64,000 bases of DNA from Marinomonas colpomeniae (GTDB lineage Bacteria > Pseudomonadota > Gammaproteobacteria > Pseudomonadales > Marinomonadaceae). Positions within the stretch are counted from its first letter, which is position 1. The number at the start of each line of letters is the position of its first letter. The notes beneath the pieces were generated by a model. It did not search any database, had not been told where the DNA came from, and saw only the letters and a program-made list of their open reading frames with translations. The position numbers and the translations under genes were made by a program. The DNA lies in NCBI RefSeq assembly GCF_014803385.1, contig NZ_JACYFC010000001.1:1-64000 (forward strand), read 5' to 3'. Positions 10,496 through 19,865 of the stretch are shown here, one piece after another.

Positions 10496-10529
10496 AAAAA
10501 AAAACCACTTTGGTAAAGTGGCTTTTTTA
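10496..10529 (-). terminator. Terminator of rho
   Basis: A 7-bp stem CCACTTT/AAAGTGG with loop GGT has a long A-run on its left, which is a U-tract on the minus strand. It lies just after the rho stop codon. T-rich flanks on the right make it possibly bidirectional. Confidence 0.85.
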
Positions 10530-10547
10530 CTTAACCAAAAGGCAAAG

Positions 10548-11813
10548 TTATTTGTTTTTACCTTTCATTGATTCAAAGAACTCATCATTTGTTTTAGTTA
10601 CTTTTAGACGGTCAATTAAAAACTCTGTCGCTGCAACATCTTCCATAGGATTCAATAGTTTACGTAGAATCCACATGCGTTGCAGTTCATCTTCTGACGT
10701 AAGTAAATCTTCACGACGAGTACCTGAACGACGAATATTAATTGCTGGGAAAGTTCTTTTCTCAGCAATTTTACGATCGAGGTGAAGTTCAGAGTTACCA
10801 GTACCTTTGAATTCCTCAAAGATAACTTCGTCCATTTTTGAACCGGTATCAACAAGTGCAGTGGCTATAATCGTTAAACTGCCGCCTTCCTCAATATTAC
10901 GTGCAGCACCAAAGAAACGTTTTGGACGCTCTAATGCGTTGGCATCGACACCACCTGTTAACACTTTTCCTGAAGATGGGATTACTGTGTTGTAGGCACG
11001 GGCCAAACGGGTAATAGAGTCGAGTAATATAACTACGTCACGTTTGTGCTCAACAAGGCGTTTTGCTTTTTCGATAACCATTTCGGCAACTTGAACATGT
11101 CGTGTTGGTGGCTCATCGAATGTCGATGCCACAACTTCACCACGAACAGTTCGAGACATCTCTGTTACTTCTTCAGGGCGTTCATCGATTAGCAAAACAA
11201 TTAAGTGGCAGTCTGGGCTGTTTCGAGTGATTGCGTTGGCGATGTTTTGCAGCATAAAGGTTTTACCCGCTTTTGGCGGAGAAACAACCAAGGCACGTTG
11301 ACCTTTACCCATAGGAGCAACAAGGTCGATGATACGAGAAGTAATATCTTCTGTAGAGCCGTTGCCTGCTTCCATTAACAAACGTTCATCAGGAAACAAA
11401 GGTGTTAAGTTTTCAAAAAGAATTTTATTACGAACACTTTCTGGCTTATCAAAGTTAATTTCATTCACTTTTAATAAGGCAAAGTATCGTTCACCGTCTT
11501 TTGGTGGACGGATTTTTCCGGCGATCGTATCACCAGTACGCAGATTAAAACGACGAATTTGGCTTGGCGACACATAAATGTCGTCTGGTCCTGCTAAGTA
11601 AGAACAGTCAGGAGAACGTAGGAAGCCAAAGCCATCTTGAAGAATCTCTAAGATACCGTCACCGTAAATGTCTTCTCCGCCTTTAGCATGACGCTTTAGG
11701 ATTGAGAAAATAACATCTTGTTTACGGGAGCGAGCCATATTTTCTAGGCCCATTTCCGATGCGATTTCTAAAAGTTCGTGTACTGATTTCTGTTTTAAGT
11801 CGGTAAGATTCAT
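10548..11813 (-). CDS. rho: Transcription termination factor Rho
   Basis: Hexameric RNA-dependent ATPase that ends transcription at rut sites. The 421-residue product has the usual domains: an N-terminal helical part (LTDLKQKSV), an OB-fold RNA-binding domain ([20 protein letters not shown]), the Walker A loop SPPKAGKTF with K184 exactly as in E. coli, Walker [14 protein letters not shown], and the Q- and R-loops ([18 protein letters not shown]). A terminator follows. The trxA gene that often precedes rho is not found in the 500 bases upstream. Confidence 0.98.
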   Translation of the reverse strand: MNLTDLKQKSVHELLEIASEMGLENMARSRKQDVIFSILKRHAKGGEDIYGDGILEILQDGFGFLRSPDCSYLAGPDDIYVSPSQIRRFNLRTGDTIAGKIRPPKDGERYFALLKVNEINFDKPESVRNKILFENLTPLFPDERLLMEAGNGSTEDITSRIIDLVAPMGKGQRALVVSPPKAGKTFMLQNIANAITRNSPDCHLIVLLIDERPEEVTEMSRTVRGEVVASTFDEPPTRHVQVAEMVIEKAKRLVEHKRDVVILLDSITRLARAYNTVIPSSGKVLTGGVDANALERPKRFFGAARNIEEGGSLTIIATALVDTGSKMDEVIFEEFKGTGNSELHLDRKIAEKRTFPAINIRRSGTRREDLLTSEDELQRMWILRKLLNPMEDVAATEFLIDRLKVTKTNDEFFESMKGKNK

Positions 11814-12330
11814 AAATGGGTTTTGTATTAGCTCATTGGAAGAAATTGACGGAATTAGAGTTATTCAAATAAGTAACCATAATTTGTGTCTGGAAGTATT
11901 TAACAATGTATCAGCTACTCGGCACCAAAAACATAAAACAATATATTTGTTTTGTTTTAACGGCCCGGATAGGGCAAAGCCAATACAGCGCGAAACAATT
12001 TGATTGGGGTCAAAATTAAAACAATTTATTGCTTTGTTCTTATCTCAACGATTCATACTATAGTTCGACTTAAAGGCGAGGTCTATAGTGAAAACTCGTA
12101 AAAAAACACTTTTTGGTAATTTTTTGAGCAAAAACCATTTTAATTGACTTAAAATTCTGTTTTCTTCACTTTAATAAGTAAGTTGCGCTTGCTTTTCGTG
12201 AGAAGGGCTTAATGGTTACAAAAAATTCATATAATACGGGCTTGTTTCTGGTACTTTCTTAGCAATGAAATACCTTGGTAACTGATATACTCACCTTCTA
12301 TTAAGATTTCTGAGACATAAGGCTTTCTGA
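11814..12330. other. AT-rich region between rho and ppx
   Basis: These 517 bases must carry the divergent rho and ppx promoters and probably the long rho leader. No trxA or other long frame is present. One candidate mini-ORF (12088-12147) is listed separately. Several A/T runs and the repeated element AAAACAAT are visible (11934-11943 and 12020-12030), but no operator can be named. Confidence 0.4.
12088..12147 (+). CDS. Possible 19-residue leader peptide
   Basis: GTG-initiated frame encoding MKTRKKTLFGNFLSKNHFN, a basic peptide. The purine run AAAGGCGAGG ends seven bases before the GTG, a good ribosome site for so short a frame. It lies about 180 bases before ppx. No family is recognised, and a frame of this size could easily be chance. 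Confidence 0.2.
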   Translation: MKTRKKTLFGNFLSKNHFN

Positions 12331-13848
12331 ATGCAATCACTCTTTTTGCAACAATCTCACGACTTTCCTTTCGAAAAAATAGCAGCAATTGATCTAGGGT
12401 CAAACAGTTTCCATATGGTTGTTGCTCAAGTAACACATGGACAATTACGTATCATAGGGGAGTTTGGCGAAAAAGTTCAGTTGGCTGCAGGGTTAGTAAA
12501 TAGCCGCTTAGACGATGCTGCACAACAACGAGGCTTGGATTGTTTAGCGCAATTTTCTCAAGTTATTGAAGATATGCCATCAGGTTCTGTTCGTGTAGTC
12601 GGAACCAATGCTTTGCGAGTGGCCAAAAATCGATATGATTTTATTGGCAAGGCAATGGACATAATGAGTCACCCTATTGAGATTATTGCCGGTAGAGAAG
12701 AGGCTCGACTAATTTATGTTGGTGTTTCCAGAACGATGGATCATGGTGAGTCTAAAAGGTTGGTTGTTGATATTGGTGGTGGTAGTACAGAGCTTATTAT
12801 TGGACAGCAGCTTGAACCCATATTGACAGAAAGTCTTCATATGGGGTGTGTAAGCTTCAATCAGCGATTCTTTGCAGATGGTGCTATCAATAAATCAAAT
12901 TTTCAAAAAGCCGTTACTGCCGCACGATTGGAACTGCTAAGTATACAAGACGATTACCTTGACGAAACTTGGGATGTTGCACTGGGGTCATCAGGAACCG
13001 CTAAGGCCGCCTTCAATATTATTAAGGAAAATAATTGGAGTAAAAAAGGCATTACGATCAAAGCGCTTAAACAAATCCAGAAAGCGTTATTGTTAGCGGG
13101 GCATTCAGATAAAATTGATTTACTTGGCCTTAAACCTGAACGAAAAAGTACCTTTGCTGCAGGCATTGCAATATTAACGGCTGTATTTGAATGCTTTGAT
13201 ATTAAGCAGATGGATTTCTCTAATGGTGCATTAAGAGAAGGTGTGCTTTATGACATCATGGGACGATATGCGGAAACGGATATTCGAGAACGTACCGTCA
13301 ACTATATGCTTAATCAATATCATATTGATACAGAGCAAGCGAAATTAGTTACTCACACTGCATTATCTGCTTTAGCTCAAGTCAAAGATGATTGGAAACT
13401 TAATAGTATATCCAGTGAAGATCTACTTAGATGGGCTGGTCTGCTTCATGAGGTTGGTGCAGGGATTTCTCATAGTCGATATCACAAACATGGCGCTTAT
13501 ATTATTAGAGAGTCAGATATGCCTGGTTTCTCTCAACAAGAGCAGCAAGCATTAGCTAATTTGATTTTACGACATCGCCGAAAATTTACTCAGGCGTTAG
13601 ATTATCGATTTACTAAAAGTGATCAGCAAGATTTAGACGGCTTATCAATTTTGTTGCGCTTGTCCATATTATTGCATGACGGTAGAAAAGAAGGAGATAT
13701 GCCAATTTTCACTTTAAAAGCGGACAGTAAAAACCTGCATATTGAGTTTTTACCTGAATGGTTAGATGGCAGACCATTAACGTTAGCGAATTTACAAAGA
13801 GAAGCTGAGATATTAATAGCAAGTGGATATAACCTGACTTTTAGCTAA
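12331..13848 (+). CDS. ppx: Exopolyphosphatase (Ppx/GppA family)
   Basis: Releases orthophosphate from polyphosphate ends; related GppA enzymes also hydrolyse pppGpp. The 505-residue protein opens with the actin-fold phosphate loop AAIDLGSNSFHMVVAQ (about 18-33). It then has VVDIGGGSTELIIG (about 144-157), and a C-terminal HD-like domain (LLHEVGAGISHSRYHKHGAY, then LANLILRHRR). Length fits the family. It is transcribed away from rho and converges with a small unknown gene, overlapping it by four bases. Ppx versus GppA specificity cannot be decided by eye; the rho/ppk/hemB setting favours ppx. Confidence 0.93.
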   Translation: MQSLFLQQSHDFPFEKIAAIDLGSNSFHMVVAQVTHGQLRIIGEFGEKVQLAAGLVNSRLDDAAQQRGLDCLAQFSQVIEDMPSGSVRVVGTNALRVAKNRYDFIGKAMDIMSHPIEIIAGREEARLIYVGVSRTMDHGESKRLVVDIGGGSTELIIGQQLEPILTESLHMGCVSFNQRFFADGAINKSNFQKAVTAARLELLSIQDDYLDETWDVALGSSGTAKAAFNIIKENNWSKKGITIKALKQIQKALLLAGHSDKIDLLGLKPERKSTFAAGIAILTAVFECFDIKQMDFSNGALREGVLYDIMGRYAETDIRERTVNYMLNQYHIDTEQAKLVTHTALSALAQVKDDWKLNSISSEDLLRWAGLLHEVGAGISHSRYHKHGAYIIRESDMPGFSQQEQQALANLILRHRRKFTQALDYRFTKSDQQDLDGLSILLRLSILLHDGRKEGDMPIFTLKADSKNLHIEFLPEWLDGRPLTLANLQREAEILIASGYNLTFS

Positions 13849-14153
13849 GTTAGGTTCTCTATAGAGCGATATAAAGCAGCAACGTCTTCTCGTTGTAAGC
13901 CAGTAACGCGAGAAACACGACCTACACTCGATGATATTTGTACTGACTCTTTTCCTGTGTCATCTTCTTTTGCTTCTTTATTGGGCTGACTTTGTACTTT
14001 TTGTTCGACTAATAAATTTTTTGCATAGTCAGATAGCTGCACTGAATCTGCGTGTTTCTCAAAATTTGGACGTGAGTCTATATCTGTCTTTATTGAGACA
14101 GTAGGCTGATATGGAGTATTGTTAGATATGGACGTAATCGACAAAACAGCCAC
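13845..14153 (-). CDS. Small hypothetical protein
   Basis: Up to 102 residues, polar and probably disordered in the middle (lysine, glutamate and glutamine rich), with a C-terminal helical end DVAALYRSIEN. The phrase DSVQLSDYAKNLL resembles short motifs in flagellar and other secreted or motility proteins, but no family can be assigned. The GTG at 14153 overlaps its own AAGG; a TTG at 14144 with AAGGTGG before it is an equally good start. The stop overlaps that of ppx by four bases. There is no signal peptide. Confidence 0.5.
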   Translation of the reverse strand: MAVLSITSISNNTPYQPTVSIKTDIDSRPNFEKHADSVQLSDYAKNLLVEQKVQSQPNKEAKEDDTGKESVQISSSVGRVSRVTGLQREDVAALYRSIENLT

Positions 14154-14529
14154 CTTAGAGAGTTGCTCAAGATAGCTTTTATAATAGTATAAAAAATAGT
14201 CAGTGTGTCTTTTATTATTCCTATTTTATGACATCTTTATATAGGTGAGCGGTAGAGGGTTGATATCATTGTTTGACGTATTATTATTTTTGAAGACATT
14301 AGCTTGGGTAATTTAATGCTTGATAGGACAAAAACTGTACTTATTTTATATTCTCATTAAGCATATTAGTGTCATTGCTATATTAAGGATGATATTGTTT
14401 ACAAATTGTTTACATGGAATAAGACTGAAAAATCGTGTCTTTAATAGATTGAAAGTCTATTCAATATTGCCAATTTGATAACATGAATGATTATTTGTTG
14501 TAAGTAATTCGCTTCAAAAAGGATACCGC
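14154..14529. other. AT-rich divergent promoter region of the tubulin-like gene
   Basis: This 376-base gap separates the small unknown gene and the tubulin-like gene. It contains a tandem nine-base repeat (14395-14414) and AT-rich inverted repeats such as TTTTATAATAGTATAAAA near 14177. No further coding frame is supported. AAAAAGGA at 14516-14523 is the ribosome site for the downstream gene. Confidence 0.4.
14395..14414 (+). repeat. Direct repeat TTGTTTACA x2, 11-base period
   Basis: TTGTTTACA occurs at 14395-14403 and again at 14406-14414, one helical turn apart. Such phased repeats often bind a regulator on one face of DNA. It lies about 115 bases before the tubulin-like gene. No regulator is identified. 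Confidence 0.4.
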
Positions 14530-16557
14530 ATGAGCCAAGAAAATCTCCCAATAGAACATCTCTATTTCACTGAGACGAACCTTGAAAAAATCTTAGAGAA
14601 TTTAGATGTCGTTCGTAACCAAATTCATCCCGATTCTTTAGATGAAAATGGTGATAATGATCAAGTTTTTCCATCGGTTTGCCTGATTGGCTTAGGACGC
14701 TGTGGCTCTAATATTGCTCTGGACGTCGCGTCGTTAGTATACGAAGCAAGAGCGAATTACATGCGCGAAGTGGAAAGCCAAGAAATATTGGATGGCGAGA
14801 ATGAATTTCGTCCAATGCGTTGGATTCGAAAACATTTACCTATGGAAGGAAAAGATGGCTTCAAGCCAGTTTTCTTAATTGAGCCAATTGTTTTATTAGG
14901 TGACTTGGACAAAGATATTGAAGGACGAATTCGCTTCTCTAATCAAGAAGGAAGAATGCAGTTTTTAGACGAATACAAAAAACTGCAAATAATGGATTTG
15001 TCTGAAGTGCATGCTGGTGGTGCTGGTAATGCTCCTATTCTAGGACAATATTTAGCTAAAATTATTTTGAACAAAGATGCGACGACCTTCCAAAATGAAA
15101 ACTGGAAGCAACAGCATTCTTACCTTGTCGATTCTTGCGGCATCAAAGCTAACCAATCGCGTTTATATTTTTATATTTTTAGTGCTGGTGGTGGTACAGG
15201 TTCTGGTATGGCATCTGAATTTGGCCTTGCACAGCAGTTTTCATATTTGAGCAAAACGTTTGACTATCGTTCAGACCAAGCCCAGCTTGCAGATAAGCGT
15301 CACAGCTTTGTTTTTGAGCCTATCTTTACATCTGGTATTTGTATTTTACCAAACATCTCTGGCAAAGGTGTCGAAATTTCAGAAGCGTTGCATATAAATG
15401 CAGGCCGACTGCTAACGAAATACATTTCCGAAGAATGGAATTTTTCGTATAACGAAGAGCGAGACGATGAGCAAGCTCCTGAAGATATGATGGAACGAAT
15501 TCGCCCTTGGAATTCTATGATGTTGATCTCTAATGACATCATGCGTTATGCAGAAGAAGCAAATGGCGGAGATGCGGAGAATATAGATGTAAATACAATG
15601 GAGAAATATGCGAACCAATATATTTCTCAACAAATATTTAACATCCTAACCGCGCAAGCAGTTACAACCGATTATGATAAAGATTACTTCCGCCGCGCAG
15701 GCATTGATATATCAGAAACTATTCGCCTAGATGCGAATGACTTGTTTATGAGTTTAGCAGGCCCAGTCGCTGTTGCGTATGCGGAGAGCGTCGTGAGTGA
15801 AGGTACTCATCAGGACAATGTAGATATTGATGATTTGTTTTGTCGATCTATTGAATTGCCACATTTTAATAACGATACATCTGCAATTGAAGGTGTGAGC
15901 GTATTACCTATTGAGTCTGGTCGATACCGAGAATACATTAAGAACTACCGTAAGAGTGGTTATGATGCGAGTACCTTGAATCATCTGCACTTTTTCAAAA
16001 ACTGTTCCTCTATTGTATCAATTATTTCCTTGCCGAGAGATTACAAACTGTCTTTCACCGCATTGAATCGTCTTAAAATGCATTTGAACCGTTTATGCCC
16101 TAATACAACATTGAAGCGTTATGCTTTGGTGATTGGTGCGTCGGCTAACTTGTCGTTAACAACGCTTATCGCGAAAAGTCCTTGTTTAAGTGATGACTTT
16201 TTAACCTTGATGGTTGCTTATATGAAGCGCTGTTTTGCTCGTGATGAGTATCGATATACGGATGAAATTGATAGCGCTATCATTCAAATGATTCAAGATG
16301 ATGAGTTTGATGAGTCACTGATTGATAAGTACTTTACGGCTTATGAAAATCCAGCAAAAATCCTAGATACGAACTGGTATGCAATTAAGCCGATGTATGA
16401 GAAAAAATATCGTGAATTGATTGATAACAGCAAACGTTTTGTTTCGATTAATGATATTCGCTTAGATATTAATAATGTTAAAAACGCAGTTAAATATCTA
16501 CGAGAAATTTATCGTCATCGCATTAGTAAAACAAGTGTACTTACATTAAATGATTGA
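14530..16557 (+). CDS. Tubulin/FtsZ-superfamily GTPase, large stand-alone type
   Basis: A 675-residue soluble protein distinct from FtsZ. Three superfamily elements appear in order: the nucleotide-binding T1 loop LIGLGRCGSNIA (about 52-63), the glycine-rich T4 signature SAGGGTGSG (218-226), and LDANDLF (400-406). The last fits the catalytic T7 loop, with aspartates 401 and 404 spaced like D209/D212 of E. coli FtsZ. T1 to T4 is about 165 residues, twice the FtsZ distance, so there is a large insertion, and the remaining 270 residues have no recognised domain. No membrane segment is seen. It probably belongs to a bacterial tubulin-like family whose role is unknown. It is a single gene with its own upstream region and terminator. 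AAAAAGGA precedes the ATG. Confidence 0.8.
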   Translation: MSQENLPIEHLYFTETNLEKILENLDVVRNQIHPDSLDENGDNDQVFPSVCLIGLGRCGSNIALDVASLVYEARANYMREVESQEILDGENEFRPMRWIRKHLPMEGKDGFKPVFLIEPIVLLGDLDKDIEGRIRFSNQEGRMQFLDEYKKLQIMDLSEVHAGGAGNAPILGQYLAKIILNKDATTFQNENWKQQHSYLVDSCGIKANQSRLYFYIFSAGGGTGSGMASEFGLAQQFSYLSKTFDYRSDQAQLADKRHSFVFEPIFTSGICILPNISGKGVEISEALHINAGRLLTKYISEEWNFSYNEERDDEQAPEDMMERIRPWNSMMLISNDIMRYAEEANGGDAENIDVNTMEKYANQYISQQIFNILTAQAVTTDYDKDYFRRAGIDISETIRLDANDLFMSLAGPVAVAYAESVVSEGTHQDNVDIDDLFCRSIELPHFNNDTSAIEGVSVLPIESGRYREYIKNYRKSGYDASTLNHLHFFKNCSSIVSIISLPRDYKLSFTALNRLKMHLNRLCPNTTLKRYALVIGASANLSLTTLIAKSPCLSDDFLTLMVAYMKRCFARDEYRYTDEIDSAIIQMIQDDEFDESLIDKYFTAYENPAKILDTNWYAIKPMYEKKYRELIDNSKRFVSINDIRLDINNVKNAVKYLREIYRHRISKTSVLTLND

Positions 16558-16600
16558 TCTAAAAGTTAAAATTTAATCTGAACTAAGCATTTGTATTAAA

Positions 16601-16628
16601 AGGCCACCCAATAGGGTGGCTTTTTTTT
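16601..16628 (+). terminator. Terminator of the tubulin-like gene
   Basis: A perfect 7-bp stem GCCACCC/GGGTGGC with loop AATA is followed by eight T. Confidence 0.92.
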
Positions 16629-16808
16629 GCTTATTTTAAAATGCTAATTTAGTAAAAGTTGGCGTAACTATTGAATGAATATAAGACACAATTCTTTTAT
16701 CGACTTTTTGTAGTATTTCTACCTCAATTTTGTTGTAACCTGATCTTCATTTGTGCAAATTTAATCTGACAAGAATTTTTTGGTGCGATTTTACTAACTA
16801 GGGTATAT

Positions 16809-19800
16809 ATGTCTGAATTTTATTGGTTATTGGTCGCTTCCGTTCTTGTCTTTATGATGCAGGCTGGTTTTTTATGTTTAGAAAGTGGCCGTATACGCAG
16901 TAAAAATAGTATTAATGTCGCAGCGAAAAACATATCTGATTTTATTATATCGACAATTTTATTTTGGACCTTTGGATTTGGAATCATGTTTGGTGATTCT
17001 GTTTTTGGTCTATTTGGTTCCAGTGATTTCCTTTTTGATGAATTACATACACCTTGGCAAATTAGCTTCTTTATTTTCCAGATGATGTTCTGTGGTACCG
17101 CCGCAACATTAACATCAGGTGCTGTTGCTGAACGAATGACATTTATAGGTTACTTAGCCATCACGGTTGTACTAAGTGCTTTTATCTATCCAGTTGTAGG
17201 GCATTGGGTGTGGTCTGGTGCTTATCTTGCTGGTGAGTCTAAAGGTTGGCTGGAAAACCTTGGTTTTGTTGATTTTGCAGGTTCTACTGTGGTTCATTCT
17301 GTTGGCGGTTGGATGGCTTTGTCTGCCATTATGATAATTGGTCCACGCATAGGGCGTTTTGAGCAAGGAATTCGATTATCACCTGGAAATAATCTTCCAC
17401 TGTCCGCATTAGGTGTTTTATTGATTTGGTTTGGTTGGATTGGTTTCAACGGCGGCAGTACTTTAGCATTAACCAACGATGTTCCCATGATCATTCTAAA
17501 TACATTTATTTCTGCTGCATGGGGTGGGCTAATTGCGGCCGGTATTAATTATTATCGTGATGGTTTCATAGATGTTAGTTTCGTACTTAATGGTGCAATT
17601 GCTGGCCTAGTTGGTATAACAGCCTCTTGTCATGTGGTTTCTCCTGGTGCTTCTATCATAATTGGTTCTGTGTCTGGTGTAATAGTATATTACGGTAGTT
17701 TATTGATGGAGCGGTGGCAGTTAGACGATGCTCTTGATGTTGTTCCTGCGCATTTATTTGCGGGTGTATGGGGAACGTTGAGTGTGGCCCTATTTGGTAA
17801 TGCAGAGAGAATTGGTAATGGCTTAGGTTTCTGGAACCAGCTTTGGATTCAGGGTTTTGGGATCGTTGTTATTGGCCTATATTGTTTCTTGGTTGGCTAT
17901 TCTTGTATGTGGTTACTAAATCGTTTCATGCCCTTACGAGCAAGCAAAGAACAAGAAGAGCTAGGGTTAAATGTTGCTGAACATAAAGCGACAACAGAAC
18001 TGCTCGATTTACTTACATCAATGCAGTATCAGCAAAGTAATGCTGATTTTTCTCGGCCTGTACCAGAGGAACCTTTTACTGAAGTTGGACAAATCGCTCG
18101 AAAATATAATCAGGTTATAGATCGTGTGGTTAGTGAAATTGAAAAGCGTGATAATGCGTTAACTTGCTTTCAAGAAAGTGAAATGCGCAAATCCGCCATT
18201 TTAAACTCCTCAATGGACTGCATTGTAACGATTAGCCGATATGGTTCTATTATTGAGTTTAATCCAGCTGCAGAGCGAACTTTTGGGTGTTTGAAAACAC
18301 AGGTTGAAGGTAAAAACTTCATCGATTTGTTTATTCTAGAAGAAGATCAGCAAAGAGTATTTGAAAGCTTAAATTCTGGGTTTGCGTCTTCAGAGGGACT
18401 AATACTTAATCGACGTAACCCCTTTCGTTTACAACGAGATTCAAATAACTGCTTCCCAGCAGAAATAGCGATTACAAAAGTAAATGTTAAGTCATCGCAA
18501 AGCAGTGAATTTACGCTTCATATTAAAGATATGGCTCGCCATGTAAAGTTACAGGAGAGGTTGAGATTACTAGCTTATAGCGACCCCCTAACCAATTTAT
18601 ACAATCGTACATACCTCATGGATGCTCTGGTTAATGCACTGTTGTTTGCTAGCAAGCAAAAAACAGTAGTAGGCTTGTTATTTTTAGATTTAGATAACTT
18701 CAAAATTATTAATGATACGTTAGGGCATAAAGCAGGAGATGAGCTTTTGTGTGAAGTGGCACAACGTTTGAAAGCCGTATCTGACGAGTTTGACATTATT
18801 TCTCGTTGGGGAGGGGATGAATTTGTCTTTTTAATAACAAAGGATGTTACTGCTGAAAGCTTAGAGAAACGCGCCCAGCAAATATTAGAATCAATGCGAG
18901 CCCCAGTTCATCTTAGCGGACAATATCTAACTATCCCGACAAGTATCGGTGTTTCATTTACTGATCAAAAAGATATAGACGCCGAAAAACTTATTCAACA
19001 AGCAGATATTGCAATGTATTGGGCTAAAGACAAAGGGCGTGATAATGCTCAATTTTTCACGCCAAAAATGGCGAGTATTGTGTCGAAAAAGTTCGGCTTT
19101 GAAAAAGAGATTAATGAAGCGCTATTACTCGAACAGTTTCACTTGGTTTTTCAGCCTCAAGCCTTTATGGGAAAAGAAAATATCGTGGCGTTAGAGGCCC
19201 TAATTCGATGGGACCATCCAACTAAAGGAATCATTTCACCTGCTGAATTTATTCCTATTGCGGAAGAATCTAGCTTGATAATGAAAATTGATGAATGGGT
19301 TATTGATCAAGCTTTGAAACAACAGAAATCATGGCAAGATCAGGGCTTAGCGTTAGTTCCTGTTGCAATTAACCTTTCTGGGCGCCACTTAGTTTCTGAC
19401 TCTCTAGTACCTTATATATCTAAGAAATTAAAGGACTATGGTATTAAAGGAGGTCTATTAGAAATCGAAATTACAGAGGGCGTTTTACTACAAGATATTG
19501 AGCGCTGTATTGATGTCATGGCCGAGTTGAAAATATTAAATATAAAAATATCTGTGGATGATTTTGGAACGGGATATTCTTCTCTAAGTTATTTAAAGCG
19601 CTTATCGCTTGATACACTAAAAATCGATAAATCGTTTGTTGAAGAATGTGACCTTCATACGGAAGACACTAGCATCTGTGAGGCGATTATTCATCTGGCT
19701 CGAAACTTAAATCTCACCGTTGTAGCAGAAGGTGTGGAAACAGTCTCTCAAGTTAGGGTATTGAAGTCTTTAGGCTGTGAGATTTTTCAGGGATATTATT

Positions 19801-19865
19801 ATTACAAGCCCATGAAAAATGATCAGATTGTTTGCTTGCTTGCTAAGACTCACTCGGAGGCTTAG
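16809..19865 (+). CDS. Ammonium transporter fused to PAS, GGDEF and EAL domains
   Basis: A 1018-residue membrane protein. Residues 1 to about 385 are a complete Amt channel: FWTFGFGIMFG, the GAVAERM stretch, and the pore twin histidines H163 (VVHSVGG) and H315 (PAHLFAGVWGT), spaced as in AmtB. A linker helix follows, then PAS (about 455-570), GGDEF with intact WGGDEF (668-672) and EAL with EALIRWDHP (796 on), so cyclase and phosphodiesterase sites both look usable. The product-inhibition RxxD site before GGDEF is DEFD, so that feedback is probably lost. Amt fusions to signalling domains are known; here ammonium binding or flux presumably adjusts cyclic-di-GMP. No glnK neighbour. Its end overlaps mrpG by 23 bases. 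Confidence 0.93.
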   Translation: MSEFYWLLVASVLVFMMQAGFLCLESGRIRSKNSINVAAKNISDFIISTILFWTFGFGIMFGDSVFGLFGSSDFLFDELHTPWQISFFIFQMMFCGTAATLTSGAVAERMTFIGYLAITVVLSAFIYPVVGHWVWSGAYLAGESKGWLENLGFVDFAGSTVVHSVGGWMALSAIMIIGPRIGRFEQGIRLSPGNNLPLSALGVLLIWFGWIGFNGGSTLALTNDVPMIILNTFISAAWGGLIAAGINYYRDGFIDVSFVLNGAIAGLVGITASCHVVSPGASIIIGSVSGVIVYYGSLLMERWQLDDALDVVPAHLFAGVWGTLSVALFGNAERIGNGLGFWNQLWIQGFGIVVIGLYCFLVGYSCMWLLNRFMPLRASKEQEELGLNVAEHKATTELLDLLTSMQYQQSNADFSRPVPEEPFTEVGQIARKYNQVIDRVVSEIEKRDNALTCFQESEMRKSAILNSSMDCIVTISRYGSIIEFNPAAERTFGCLKTQVEGKNFIDLFILEEDQQRVFESLNSGFASSEGLILNRRNPFRLQRDSNNCFPAEIAITKVNVKSSQSSEFTLHIKDMARHVKLQERLRLLAYSDPLTNLYNRTYLMDALVNALLFASKQKTVVGLLFLDLDNFKIINDTLGHKAGDELLCEVAQRLKAVSDEFDIISRWGGDEFVFLITKDVTAESLEKRAQQILESMRAPVHLSGQYLTIPTSIGVSFTDQKDIDAEKLIQQADIAMYWAKDKGRDNAQFFTPKMASIVSKKFGFEKEINEALLLEQFHLVFQPQAFMGKENIVALEALIRWDHPTKGIISPAEFIPIAEESSLIMKIDEWVIDQALKQQKSWQDQGLALVPVAINLSGRHLVSDSLVPYISKKLKDYGIKGGLLEIEITEGVLLQDIERCIDVMAELKILNIKISVDDFGTGYSSLSYLKRLSLDTLKIDKSFVEECDLHTEDTSICEAIIHLARNLNLTVVAEGVETVSQVRVLKSLGCEIFQGYYYYKPMKNDQIVCLLAKTHSEA

